This document shows, one piece after another, positions 1 through 6,407 of a DNA stretch of 17,787 nucleotides (position 1 is the first letter of the stretch; each line of letters begins with the position of its first letter). A program made the position numbers and the translations under genes. The notes beneath the pieces were generated by a model that saw only the letters and a list, made by a program, of their open reading frames with translations, ran no database searches and was not told the origin of the DNA. Source of the stretch: an uncultured Ruminococcus sp. (GTDB taxonomy: Bacteria > Bacillota > Clostridia > Oscillospirales > CAG-272); NCBI GenBank assembly GCA_902796505.1, contig CADBPA010000225.1, positions 1 to 17,787 of the forward strand, in the 5' to 3' direction.

Positions 1-1
1 A

Positions 2-1183
2 GGCATCATTCTGGAAAGTCTGCTCGAAGGAATGAATCAGTACTATTCGGCGGAACTCGCGCAAAAGGTCAAGCGCGGTATGCGGGAGATGCGAAGAAAA
101 GGGTTGTATCAAGGCGGCGGTTTGCTATACGGTTATAAAATCGCGGATCACAGGATTGTCGTTGATGAAGAAAAAGCAGAAGCCGTTCGTTTCTTATTTA
201 CGGAATATACCAAAGGAACTTCTATCCAAACAATTGCTCGAGAACTGATTCAAAAGGGATTTACCTTCAAAGGTAGATGCTTTCCACGGAATACTTTATA
301 TATGATGCTGAACAACACCAAATATCTCGGTTACTATTATTATCATGAGGAGCGCATTGACAATATGTATCCCCGCATCATTTCGAACGAACTGTTTGAC
401 AAAGCACAAGCCGTTTGTCGCATTAACAAAAGCGGCAAAAGAAGTGTACAAACGCACTATCTTCTGCGTAAAAAACTGACTTGCGGATACTGCGGTATGC
501 CGATTGCCTCTGAAACAGGCACCTGCAAAAACGGCGTTGTCAAACGCTATTACAAATGCACCGGTAGGCGAAATCACACTTGCACGAAAGCTAATATCCG
601 TAAGGAAGAACTGGAGGGCATGATCGTCCGACTGCTGCAAACCGAATTGTCCAAAGAGGAGATAATGGATCAAATCGTAAATGCCGTGATGAAATTGCAG
701 AATCAACCGACGGAGAGCGATATGGCGCTCGGTCGATTGATCCGGGAAAACAGCGAAGTCGAAAAATCTCTCTCCAATCTGCTACGCGCAATGGAACAAG
801 GCGTTTTTTCAGAAACAACGCTCGCTCGCTTGCAGGAGTTGGAAAAACGTCAGAAAGAATTGGAACAAGCGATTGTAGAACAAAGGGCAAAACAGGACGT
901 ACAGCTCGACGAAGCTACCATTCGCTCCTACTATCATGCGGCCGTGCGGGAACACCTGCCAAGTATGGTTTTCCTTCTGGTCAAAAAAATCATCTTATAT
1001 GACGATCGGGCAGAGGTTTATCTCCAAAGTCCGTTGCCAAACAGTCCCGACGAGGATCGGGGCTGTTTTCTTTTTACCCGAAAAGAAACGATCGGACAAA
1101 AAAGAAAGGGCGGAGCGCCGCTCCGCCGCCGTGTAGTGACAGTAAATTGTTACCTTTCAGGGAAACAAAAAAACTCAATCTGA
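2..1183 (+). CDS. Large serine recombinase, C-terminal part (5' truncated by window edge)
   Basis: The frame is open from base 2, so the gene starts outside the window. The first visible Met (base 32) sits in the ESLLEGMNQYYSAELAQKVK segment that follows the catalytic resolvase domain in large serine recombinases. Seen next are the recombinase DNA-binding domain (about residues 15-120 from that Met), a zinc-ribbon (CGYCG at base 482, then YYKC...C near base 550) and a Glu/Lys-rich coiled coil with LLRAMEQGVF and LQELEKRQKELEQA. Family knowledge: these enzymes integrate or excise conjugative elements and phages using a catalytic Ser that would lie in the missing N-terminus. The DNA is clearly AT-richer than the rest of the window, which suggests acquired origin. 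The reading frame ends inside the terminator of the opposing tRNA-Gln, and an intrinsic terminator lies about 105 nt before the stop. The last 30 or so codons may therefore be flanking DNA read in frame. Family is certain; element type and activity are unknown. Confidence 0.88.
   Translation, partial: GIILESLLEGMNQYYSAELAQKVKRGMREMRRKGLYQGGGLLYGYKIADHRIVVDEEKAEAVRFLFTEYTKGTSIQTIARELIQKGFTFKGRCFPRNTLYMMLNNTKYLGYYYYHEERIDNMYPRIISNELFDKAQAVCRINKSGKRSVQTHYLLRKKLTCGYCGMPIASETGTCKNGVVKRYYKCTGRRNHTCTKANIRKEELEGMIVRLLQTELSKEEIMDQIVNAVMKLQNQPTESDMALGRLIRENSEVEKSLSNLLRAMEQGVFSETTLARLQELEKRQKELEQAIVEQRAKQDVQLDEATIRSYYHAAVREHLPSMVFLLVKKIILYDDRAEVYLQSPLPNSPDEDRGCFLFTRKETIGQKRKGGAPLRRRVVTVNCYLSGKQKNSI
1041..1075 (+). 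terminator. Intrinsic terminator embedded in the recombinase 3' coding end
   Basis: A 10-bp stem (1041-1050 with 1057-1066, one G-T pair) closes a 6-nt loop and is followed by TTTTCTTTTT to base 1075. This is a textbook rightward Rho-independent terminator. It lies inside the recombinase frame, upstream of its in-frame stop at 1181-1183. It may mark the functional end of the recombinase transcript. Confidence 0.7.
1097..1127 (-). terminator. Possible second leftward terminator
   Basis: A perfect 8-bp GC-rich stem (1109-1116 with 1120-1127, 3-nt loop) is followed on the minus strand by CCTTTCTTTTTTG. It lies downstream of the tRNA-Gln terminator and could act as a backup for leftward transcription. 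It is also inside the tail of the recombinase frame. Moderate support only, because the first U-tract bases are interrupted by C. Confidence 0.4.
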
Positions 1184-1203
1184 ACCGGAGTTCAAATTGA
1201 GTT
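1166..1203 (-). terminator. Intrinsic terminator of tRNA-Gln
   Basis: A 13-bp stem with one mismatch pairs 1172-1184 with 1191-1203 around a 6-nt loop. On the minus strand it is followed by a run of seven T (complement of A 1167-1173). It begins 5 nt after the tRNA CCA end, as expected for a tRNA transcription unit. The recombinase stop codon (1181-1183) lies inside the stem. Confidence 0.85.
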
Positions 1204-1208
1204 GTGTT

Positions 1209-1282
1209 TGGCTGCGGAACCAGGATTTGAACCCAGACGAACAGAGTCAGAGTCTGCTGTGCTACCATTACACAATTCCGCA
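1209..1282 (-). tRNA. tRNA-Gln (anticodon CTG)
   Basis: Read on the minus strand, the 74-nt gene folds into a full cloverleaf. The acceptor stem TGCGGAA pairs with TTCCGCA. The D-arm contains GTGTAATGGTAGCAC. The anticodon stem GCAGA/TCTGT carries the loop CTCTGAC, giving anticodon CTG with U33 and A37. The T-arm loop is TTCAAAT. The discriminator is G and the terminal CCA is encoded (1209-1211). Anticodon CTG reads CAG, so it is glutamine. Promoter and terminator of the unit are both visible. Confidence 0.97.
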
Positions 1283-1294
1283 ACGGCAGAGAGT

Positions 1295-1323
1295 ATTTTA
1301 GCACAAAACGGAGGAGATGTCAA
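1295..1323 (-). promoter_or_regulatory. Sigma-A promoter of tRNA-Gln
   Basis: On the minus strand a perfect -35 TTGACA (complement of 1318-1323) is separated by exactly 17 nt from the -10 TAAAAT (complement of 1295-1300). The expected start is about 6 nt before the tRNA 5' end at 1282. This fits a strong housekeeping tRNA promoter. Confidence 0.88.
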
Positions 1324-1367
1324 GGGGGTTTTGAAAAAAAGTAGAGAAATTGTGAAAAGTTTTTGGA

Positions 1368-1387
1368 GGGCGGGGGCGAAGGGCGGG
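1368..1387 (+). other. G-quadruplex motif
   Basis: The + strand reads GGGCGGGGGCGAAGGGCGGG: four G-runs of at least three with loops of 1, 4 and 1 nt. This fits the canonical intramolecular quadruplex pattern. It lies about 45 bp upstream of the leftward tRNA-Gln -35 box, on its template strand. Whether it folds in vivo is not shown. Confidence 0.6.
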
Positions 1388-1399
1388 AAAAGCGAGCGC
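1372..1399 (+). repeat. 28-bp direct repeat, copy 1
   Basis: Begins GGGGGCGAAGGGCGGG and ends GCGAGCGC. All 28 bases are identical to copy 2 at 1484-1511, 112 bp apart start to start. Overlaps the G-quadruplex motif. Confidence 0.85.
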
Positions 1400-1483
1400 A
1401 AGGAAGACAAGCGCCGGGGGCAGGCGGGGAAAGAAAAAGGAGGGCGGGAGGCGGTGCATTGCGGAGATCGGAAGCGGAAGAGA

Positions 1484-1511
1484 GGGGGCGAAGGGCGGGA
1501 AAAGCGAGCGC
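1484..1511 (+). repeat. 28-bp direct repeat, copy 2
   Basis: Exact copy of 1372-1399. Similarity continues imperfectly after it (AGGAAG versus GAGGAG). The pair looks like local duplication in simple-sequence DNA; no mobile-element ends were seen. Confidence 0.85.
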
Positions 1512-1640
1512 GAGGAGAGGAAAGGATCGGGAAATCGAAAGGCGACAAGAGCGTGCAAGGGAAGAATCGGGAAGGGCGGCGGGAAGCAGGAGGGAAAAGC
1601 AGGCGACAAGAGCGCGCGGTGCGATCGGGCGGCGGTTTTC

Positions 1641-1815
1641 TTCCTATTTATATTCTCGCGCGCGAAAAAATATTTGAAACCAAACGTTTATTTTGTAACT
1701 TTTCGCAAAAGAATCCGTCTATATAGGCAGAAAGCACCACCGGGGAGATCGATTTATCGGCTCCGGCTGGGGCAAACGATCTCTCACGACGATCAAAGGA
1801 GGATCTCTTTCCTTT
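1641..1815 (+). promoter_or_regulatory. Leader and probable promoter region of the envelope operon
   Basis: The base composition becomes AT-rich here. Possible promoter elements are TTGAAA (1674-1679) and a TATATA box (1720-1725), but no -35/-10 pair has a good sequence at normal spacing, so the exact start is unresolved. A GAGATCG...CGATCTC inverted repeat (about 1745-1784) may fold in the leader. An AAAGGAGG ribosome binding site ends at 1802, with a rather long 13-nt gap to the ATG at 1816. Confidence 0.35.
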
Positions 1816-4047
1816 ATGGTTTTATATTACCTGCTTGCTCTTGCCGCCTGCCTTGTGGTAGCCGCGGCAGGGTTTTTCACGCGAAAGGCTCCCGAGAAGG
1901 TCCGGCGCGTCCTGATGACGGCGACCGCCGCTCTGCTCGGTCTGCTCTTCTTCTTCCGCGATCTCGGCGGACGGCCTCTGCTCAACGATACGATCGGGCT
2001 GAATATCACCTCGCCCTTCGGTCCGCAAGGGAGCGTCTCGGCGCTTTTCGCCACCTTCGCGCTCTGGCTGACGGTCGCCGCGATGCTCGCGCTCGTGACC
2101 TATCCCTTCTTCGCAAAGTCCATCTCGGTCCTGCGGCCGCTCGTCCTCTTCTTTGCGATCCCGATCTACCTCTACGCCTTTGCGACGCTCTCGCTCGGCG
2201 TGGTCGCAATGGACGGTGCGGAGCGCGCTGCCGCTTTCTACTACCGCGATATTCTCTACGCGCTGGAGATCGGCGTGGCGCTCGGATTCGGCGTGATGAT
2301 CTCCTTCTCCCCCCGTCCGGAAGGGCTCACCCGGGCCGCTTGGTGGCGCGTCGTCCTTGCGGCGCTCGGCTTTGCCGCCTCGGCGATGCCGGTCTACCTC
2401 TTCCGCGTTCTGTTCGGCAATGCCCCCGCGCATCTGACCTTCAAGGATATGACGCCGGAGCACCGCATCATGATCTACGGCATGATCGTCGTCCCGGTCA
2501 TCATCCATTTCCTGCTTCATAAGCTGAATTACGAACAGAAACGCTACGCGCTGATCATCCTCTCGCTCGGTACGATGATCGCCTACTCCTACAATTTCAT
2601 TCTGACCGATTTCTTCAGCCTGCGCGAGTGGCCTCTGCACATCTGCAACACGGCGATGTACATCGTTCCGCTCTGCCTGATCACGAAATCCGAAAAGATC
2701 TACTATTTCACCCTCTTCATCAACGTCCTCGGCGCGCTCTTTGCGATGCTGATGCCGGATACCACCGACGGCATGAATATCTTCGCGCCGGCGAGCGTGG
2801 AATTCTGGCTCAACCACTACTGCGCTTTCTTCATGCCGCTCCTGATCATGTCGCTGCGCATCTTCCGGCGGCCGAAATTCAAGCAATTCCTCTACGCGAC
2901 GGTCGCGTTCACGATCTATTTCCTTCTCGTCCTCACGGTCAACGCCTGGTACGGCGATACCGACTTCTTCTTCCTGAACAGCAATTTCATCGCGGACAAG
3001 CTCGGCGAATGGGCGGAAAGCCTGCGCGCGACGACCGCAGAGCTGCATCTGTTCGGAAGGACGATGGTCTTTTATCCCTCCTACCAGATCCCCTTTTACC
3101 TCACCTACGTTCTGCTGTCGCTCGCCGTCTGGTTCGTCTACGAGCAGCTGTTCGAGATCTCCGATCTTTATACCGAGATCACCGGGCGGAACAAAAAAAT
3201 CAAAGCCGATCGGCTGGCCCTTGAGGTCGCGCTCGGCGGAAGAAGCATCAAGGAGCCTGTGAATATGGAAGGCACGAATAAACTGATCCTGCGGGATTTT
3301 TCGAAAAAATATTCGACGAGCGACGTCTACGCCGTCAAGGGCGCAAACCTTGAGGTGGAAGGCGGACAGATCTTCGGCTTCCTCGGCCCGAACGGCGCGG
3401 GGAAGAGTACGATCATCAAATCGGTCGTCGGCATTCAGACGATCACCTCCGGCGCGATCGAGGTCTGCGGTTACGACGTCGAGAAACAGAGCGTCGAAGC
3501 CAAGCGGCAGATCGGCTTCGTCCCCGACCATTACGCCCTTTATGAAAACCTGACCGGCCGCGAATACATCAACTATATCGCCGACCTCTACGGCGTCAGC
3601 GAAGAGGATCGCACCGCGCGCATCAACGAATACGTCGAGCGCTTCCACCTGCAGGGCTCGTTTGAAAACCAGATGAAGACCTACTCGCACGGCATGAAGC
3701 AGAAGATCACGATCATGTCGGCGCTGGTGCACGATCCGAAGCTCTGGATCCTCGACGAGCCTCTGACCGGCCTCGATCCCGAATCCATCTTCCAGGTCAA
3801 GGAATGTATGAAGGCGCACGCCGCGAAGGGCAATATCGTCTTCTTCTCGAGCCACATCATCGACGTCGTGGAGCGCATCTGCGACCGCATCGCCATCATC
3901 AAAAAGGGCAATATTCTCTACACGGGTACCCTCGCCGAGATCGAAGCCTCCGGCGAACCGCTCGAACATCTCTATATGCGCATGACCGATCAGCTCCCGA
4001 TCGCGGAAGCCGAGGCGCGCGCGGAAAAGAGGCACGCCGATGCCTGA
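1816..4047 (+). CDS. Fusion protein: YwaF/TIGR02206-like membrane domain plus ABC-2 export-type ATPase
   Basis: Residues 1-446 hold about 12 hydrophobic helices (roughly 2-20, 33-48, 72-96, 106-131, 144-165, 178-200, 217-236, 243-263, 275-312 as two, 330-350, 357-377, 424-446). The WPLHIC motif (272-277) and the later NHYC (333-336) resemble the YwaF/TIGR02206 group, related to TMEM164 acyltransferases. After a charged linker (450-483) comes a full ABC ATPase: Walker A GPNGAGKST 524-532, Q-loop region VPDH with Asp571 where Gln is usual, signature YSHGMKQ 623-629, Walker B LWILDE with Asp647 and Glu648, D-loop GLD 652-654, switch His680. Such ATPases power ABC-2 exporters; the next gene, overlapping by 8 nt, is the likely permease. 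I do not know this fusion as a standard architecture. An internal SD-ATG at 3250-3267 could also give a free 260-residue ATPase. The ATPase is certain, the YwaF assignment likely, the substrate unknown. Confidence 0.88.
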   Translation: MVLYYLLALAACLVVAAAGFFTRKAPEKVRRVLMTATAALLGLLFFFRDLGGRPLLNDTIGLNITSPFGPQGSVSALFATFALWLTVAAMLALVTYPFFAKSISVLRPLVLFFAIPIYLYAFATLSLGVVAMDGAERAAAFYYRDILYALEIGVALGFGVMISFSPRPEGLTRAAWWRVVLAALGFAASAMPVYLFRVLFGNAPAHLTFKDMTPEHRIMIYGMIVVPVIIHFLLHKLNYEQKRYALIILSLGTMIAYSYNFILTDFFSLREWPLHICNTAMYIVPLCLITKSEKIYYFTLFINVLGALFAMLMPDTTDGMNIFAPASVEFWLNHYCAFFMPLLIMSLRIFRRPKFKQFLYATVAFTIYFLLVLTVNAWYGDTDFFFLNSNFIADKLGEWAESLRATTAELHLFGRTMVFYPSYQIPFYLTYVLLSLAVWFVYEQLFEISDLYTEITGRNKKIKADRLALEVALGGRSIKEPVNMEGTNKLILRDFSKKYSTSDVYAVKGANLEVEGGQIFGFLGPNGAGKSTIIKSVVGIQTITSGAIEVCGYDVEKQSVEAKRQIGFVPDHYALYENLTGREYINYIADLYGVSEEDRTARINEYVERFHLQGSFENQMKTYSHGMKQKITIMSALVHDPKLWILDEPLTGLDPESIFQVKECMKAHAAKGNIVFFSSHIIDVVERICDRIAIIKKGNILYTGTLAEIEASGEPLEHLYMRMTDQLPIAEAEARAEKRHADA
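3250..3267 (+). promoter_or_regulatory. Possible internal ribosome binding site and start at the domain boundary
   Basis: AAGGAG (3250-3255) precedes an in-frame ATG (3265, Met484) by 9 nt. That Met begins MEGTNKLILRDFSKKY, exactly where free-standing ABC-2 ATPases start. Initiation here would give a 260-residue soluble ATPase in addition to the fusion. Alternatively it is a relic of two genes that fused. Confidence 0.45.
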
Positions 4048-5788
4048 TCTCACCTCCCCGAAAAGCGCGCGCGGAAGATCCGCCGGGCGGGTGCGCGGCT
4101 TCCTTGCGGCACTGCGCACGCTGACGATGATGCAGCTGAAGGAGAAGATGGACCTCTCCTGGACGCGCTCGAAGAGAAGATCGCTCTTCAAGATCGTCTG
4201 GCTGCTCGCCGAATTCGTCGGCGTCACGGTGCTCTGCTATCTTCTGATCTACGCGGTGAAACTGCTCGGCGTCTTCTCGCTCGTCGGCGATTTTCCCGAC
4301 ACGGTGATGACGGTGGTGTTCACCTTCATGACAGGGCTTTCGCTCGTCTTCGGAACGGCGGGGCTCGTCCGCTCGCTCTATTTCTCGCGCGACAATATGG
4401 TCCTTCTGACGCTGCCGGCGACCCCCTCGGTCGTTTTCCTCTCGAAGCTCGCGGTGTATTATATTTATGAGTTCCGCAAAAACTTCATGTTTATGATCCC
4501 GCTCTTCCTCGCCTACGGCATCTCGAAGAACTATCCGTTCTATTTCTACCCCTGGCTCGTGCTGATGTTCGTCTTCATCTCGGCGGTGCCGGTCATCCTT
4601 TCGGCGCTGCTTTCGATCCCCGGTATGTTCGTCTACCAGTGGATCCGCAAGATCAAGGCGATCCAGTACGCCCTCTACGTCATCCTCGCCGCCGGCGCCG
4701 CTGCCGCGGTGCTGTACGCCATCTCGCTCATCCCCGCAAATATCGACCTGCAGGCCGAGTGGGGAACGATCTTCTGGAAGATCCAGGACTTCCTCGGCGA
4801 GTTCTGCCGCGTCTTCTCGGTGATGTACGCCTTCATTCAGCTGGTATTCGGGCGTTCGTCGCTGCTTTCGGTCTCGCTCTTCACGAAGAACACCCTGCCG
4901 CATCTTCTGATCCTCATCGGCGGAACGGCGGCTTTGGCGGCGCTCTGCCTCCTTCTTGCCAAACCGCTCTTCTATAAGATGGCGAGCAAGCCCTTCGAGT
5001 ATACGAAAAAGGCGAATCCCAAGGCGGCGAAAAACAAGAAACGCGGCGGCTTCGTCACCGCCCTGCGCCGCGAGCTGATCTGCGGCCTGCGCTCGAACAG
5101 CCTGATCACCTCGGCGTTCCTCGTCGTGATCGTGATGCCGATCGCCATCCATCTTCTGAACAGGATCTATCTTGCGATGAATACCCGGTATCTCGGCAAC
5201 CAGATGACCGTTTCCTTCAATATTTTAATTATCCTTCTGATTCTGCTTTCCACCAACGTCTCGGTCGCCTCCGCCTATTCGCGGGACGGCTCCGCCGCCT
5301 ATCTCAACAAGATCCAGCCGACGGCGTACGAAGGCCTTCTTATCGCAAAGCTCGTTCCGAGCCTCGTCGTCGGGCTGGTCGGCACCGCCGCAACGCTTCT
5401 GATCTACCGGCTGGACACGCTGAACCGCACCACGATGCAGCCTCTGCCCGGCGCGGTCTCCAACCTCGGAATGATCCTCATCGGGATCACGGCGTATTTC
5501 TTCTACGTCGCCCACCTCTTCTGGAGCGCCGAGATGGATATCATGCGCCCGCAGTATGAGCAGTACGCGACCTTCTCGGAGCAGTCGAACAACCCGAACG
5601 AGAATATGTCGGCGCTCTTGGTGTTCGTCCTCGCCTTTCTCGCCTTCCTCGTTTCGCTTCTTCTGGCGGTCAAGGAGAGCGCGGAGAGCGCGTGGCTCAA
5701 GCTTTCGGTGATCGCCGCGGCGTTTGCCGCCGTGAAGGTCTTCACCTTCCTCATGAAGATCAAAGTCTTTTACAAGGAGAAGAGCTGA
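4040..5788 (+). CDS. ABC-2-like export permease
   Basis: A 582-residue polytopic protein with about 12 hydrophobic segments (for example 50-75, 86-110, 130-162, 168-197, 207-232, 286-308, 355-372, 388-410, 434-452 and two to three near the C-terminus). It has two similar halves: SRDNMVLLTLPATPSVVFLSKL-like residues 116-137 correspond to SRDGSAAYLNKIQPTAYEGL onward at 414-437, an internal duplication seen in large ABC-2 permeases. A charged loop (312-345, Lys/Arg-rich) separates the halves. The start overlaps the previous stop (ATGCCTGA), with AGAGG 7 nt upstream. It is therefore translationally coupled to the fused ATPase and most likely forms the transport channel with it. The Pfam family cannot be fixed by eye, and the substrate (lipid, peptide or polymer) is unknown. 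Confidence 0.82.
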   Translation: MPDLTSPKSARGRSAGRVRGFLAALRTLTMMQLKEKMDLSWTRSKRRSLFKIVWLLAEFVGVTVLCYLLIYAVKLLGVFSLVGDFPDTVMTVVFTFMTGLSLVFGTAGLVRSLYFSRDNMVLLTLPATPSVVFLSKLAVYYIYEFRKNFMFMIPLFLAYGISKNYPFYFYPWLVLMFVFISAVPVILSALLSIPGMFVYQWIRKIKAIQYALYVILAAGAAAAVLYAISLIPANIDLQAEWGTIFWKIQDFLGEFCRVFSVMYAFIQLVFGRSSLLSVSLFTKNTLPHLLILIGGTAALAALCLLLAKPLFYKMASKPFEYTKKANPKAAKNKKRGGFVTALRRELICGLRSNSLITSAFLVVIVMPIAIHLLNRIYLAMNTRYLGNQMTVSFNILIILLILLSTNVSVASAYSRDGSAAYLNKIQPTAYEGLLIAKLVPSLVVGLVGTAATLLIYRLDTLNRTTMQPLPGAVSNLGMILIGITAYFFYVAHLFWSAEMDIMRPQYEQYATFSEQSNNPNENMSALLVFVLAFLAFLVSLLLAVKESAESAWLKLSVIAAAFAAVKVFTFLMKIKVFYKEKS

Positions 5789-5789
5789 T

Positions 5790-6329
5790 ATGAAAAAAGT
5801 CATCATCCTTGCAATCGTGCTGATCTATATTGCCTCGATCTTCATCGTCAACTTCTTCGGCCTTGAGATCGCCGTCTTCGACGGCACCGTCTACGTGGAA
5901 GAGATCCGCGTGGACAGCGTCACGATGTACGATCTGTCGGGCGGCGACCGCGACGTCGTGATCTATGAAGAGGACGCCGAAGTCCTCACGCTGCCGGACA
6001 GCGAAGGCGTGATGCGCAAGTACAGCCTTTACCGCTTCCCCTTCACCGAAGCGCCGGACGGCGTGACCTATACCGAGGACAATATCGCCGAAAACCCGAA
6101 TCAGGTCCTGATCGAGCTGCAGGTCCTCCCCTACGACGCCGACCACAAGGGCGTGAGCTTCGTGGTGGATGAAAAGGACGTGCGCGACGGCAAAGCCGTT
6201 TTCCTCGAAGACCGGCGGACGGTGGTATTCTTAAAGCCCGACGTCGTGATCGGGCTGACGCTCAAAGCGGTGGACGGCTCGAACGTTCAGACCGAGCGCT
6301 TCTATCTCGAAGCCTCGCCGTCCCGTTGA
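5790..6329 (+). CDS. Membrane-anchored extracytoplasmic protein of unknown family
   Basis: A 179-residue protein. Lys2-Lys3 is followed by a hydrophobic helix (residues 4-24, IILAIVLIYIASIFIVNFFG), then an acidic region that looks mostly beta-strand to the C-terminus. No lipobox Cys, sortase motif or catalytic signature is visible, so it is probably a single-pass protein with its domain outside the membrane. The stop of the permease lies 1 nt before its ATG, and AAGGAG ends 10 nt before the start, so it is third in the operon. An accessory or substrate-capture role beside the transporter is an inference from position only. I do not recognise the family. Confidence 0.75.
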   Translation: MKKVIILAIVLIYIASIFIVNFFGLEIAVFDGTVYVEEIRVDSVTMYDLSGGDRDVVIYEEDAEVLTLPDSEGVMRKYSLYRFPFTEAPDGVTYTEDNIAENPNQVLIELQVLPYDADHKGVSFVVDEKDVRDGKAVFLEDRRTVVFLKPDVVIGLTLKAVDGSNVQTERFYLEASPSR

Positions 6330-6348
6330 CCGGCGCCGCAAACTTCCG

Positions 6349-6373
6349 TTGATCTCCGGCGCAGCCGGATCAA
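6349..6373 (+). other. Hairpin between the operon and the lipoprotein gene
   Basis: A TCCGGC/GCCGGA stem (6355-6360 with 6364-6369, 3-nt loop) is extended by TTGA/TCAA after a 2-nt bulge. No T-run follows on either strand, so it is not a standard terminator; it may stabilise or process the transcript. No convincing promoter is seen in 6330-6407. Confidence 0.4.
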
Positions 6374-6407
6374 ATAAAAGAAAGAAAAAGCAAAGAAAGG
6401 TTTCATT

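Larger units (their letters stand above)
1324..1640. other. Purine-rich low-complexity intergenic DNA
   Basis: The + strand is almost entirely G and A for about 300 bases, so the other strand is pyrimidine-rich. Frames across it translate to Arg/Gly/Lys/Glu-only peptides without a ribosome binding site or domain pattern, so I call it non-coding. It contains short imperfect repeats (GCGACAAGAGCG at about 1542 and 1603; GGGCGGGA several times), a G-quadruplex motif and an exact 28-bp direct repeat, listed separately. Confidence 0.7.

Noticed and set aside
1372..1511. The 28-bp repeats as a CRISPR array
   Set aside because: Only two copies in simple purine sequence, a spacer of about 84 bp, no palindromic repeat and no cas gene.
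1674..1702. TTGAAA plus AACTTT as the promoter of the envelope operon
   Set aside because: The hexamer at 17-nt spacing does not resemble TATAAT; I kept only a general promoter region.
1202..1726. Rightward frame across the tRNA and purine tract
   Set aside because: Runs antisense over a tRNA and then through low-complexity DNA; no ribosome binding site or domain.
1822..4227. 801-residue antisense open frame opposite the YwaF-ABC fusion
   Set aside because: Acidic/Arg/Asp-His-rich composition with no motifs; it mirrors a clear ABC gene and arises from GC-rich codon third positions.
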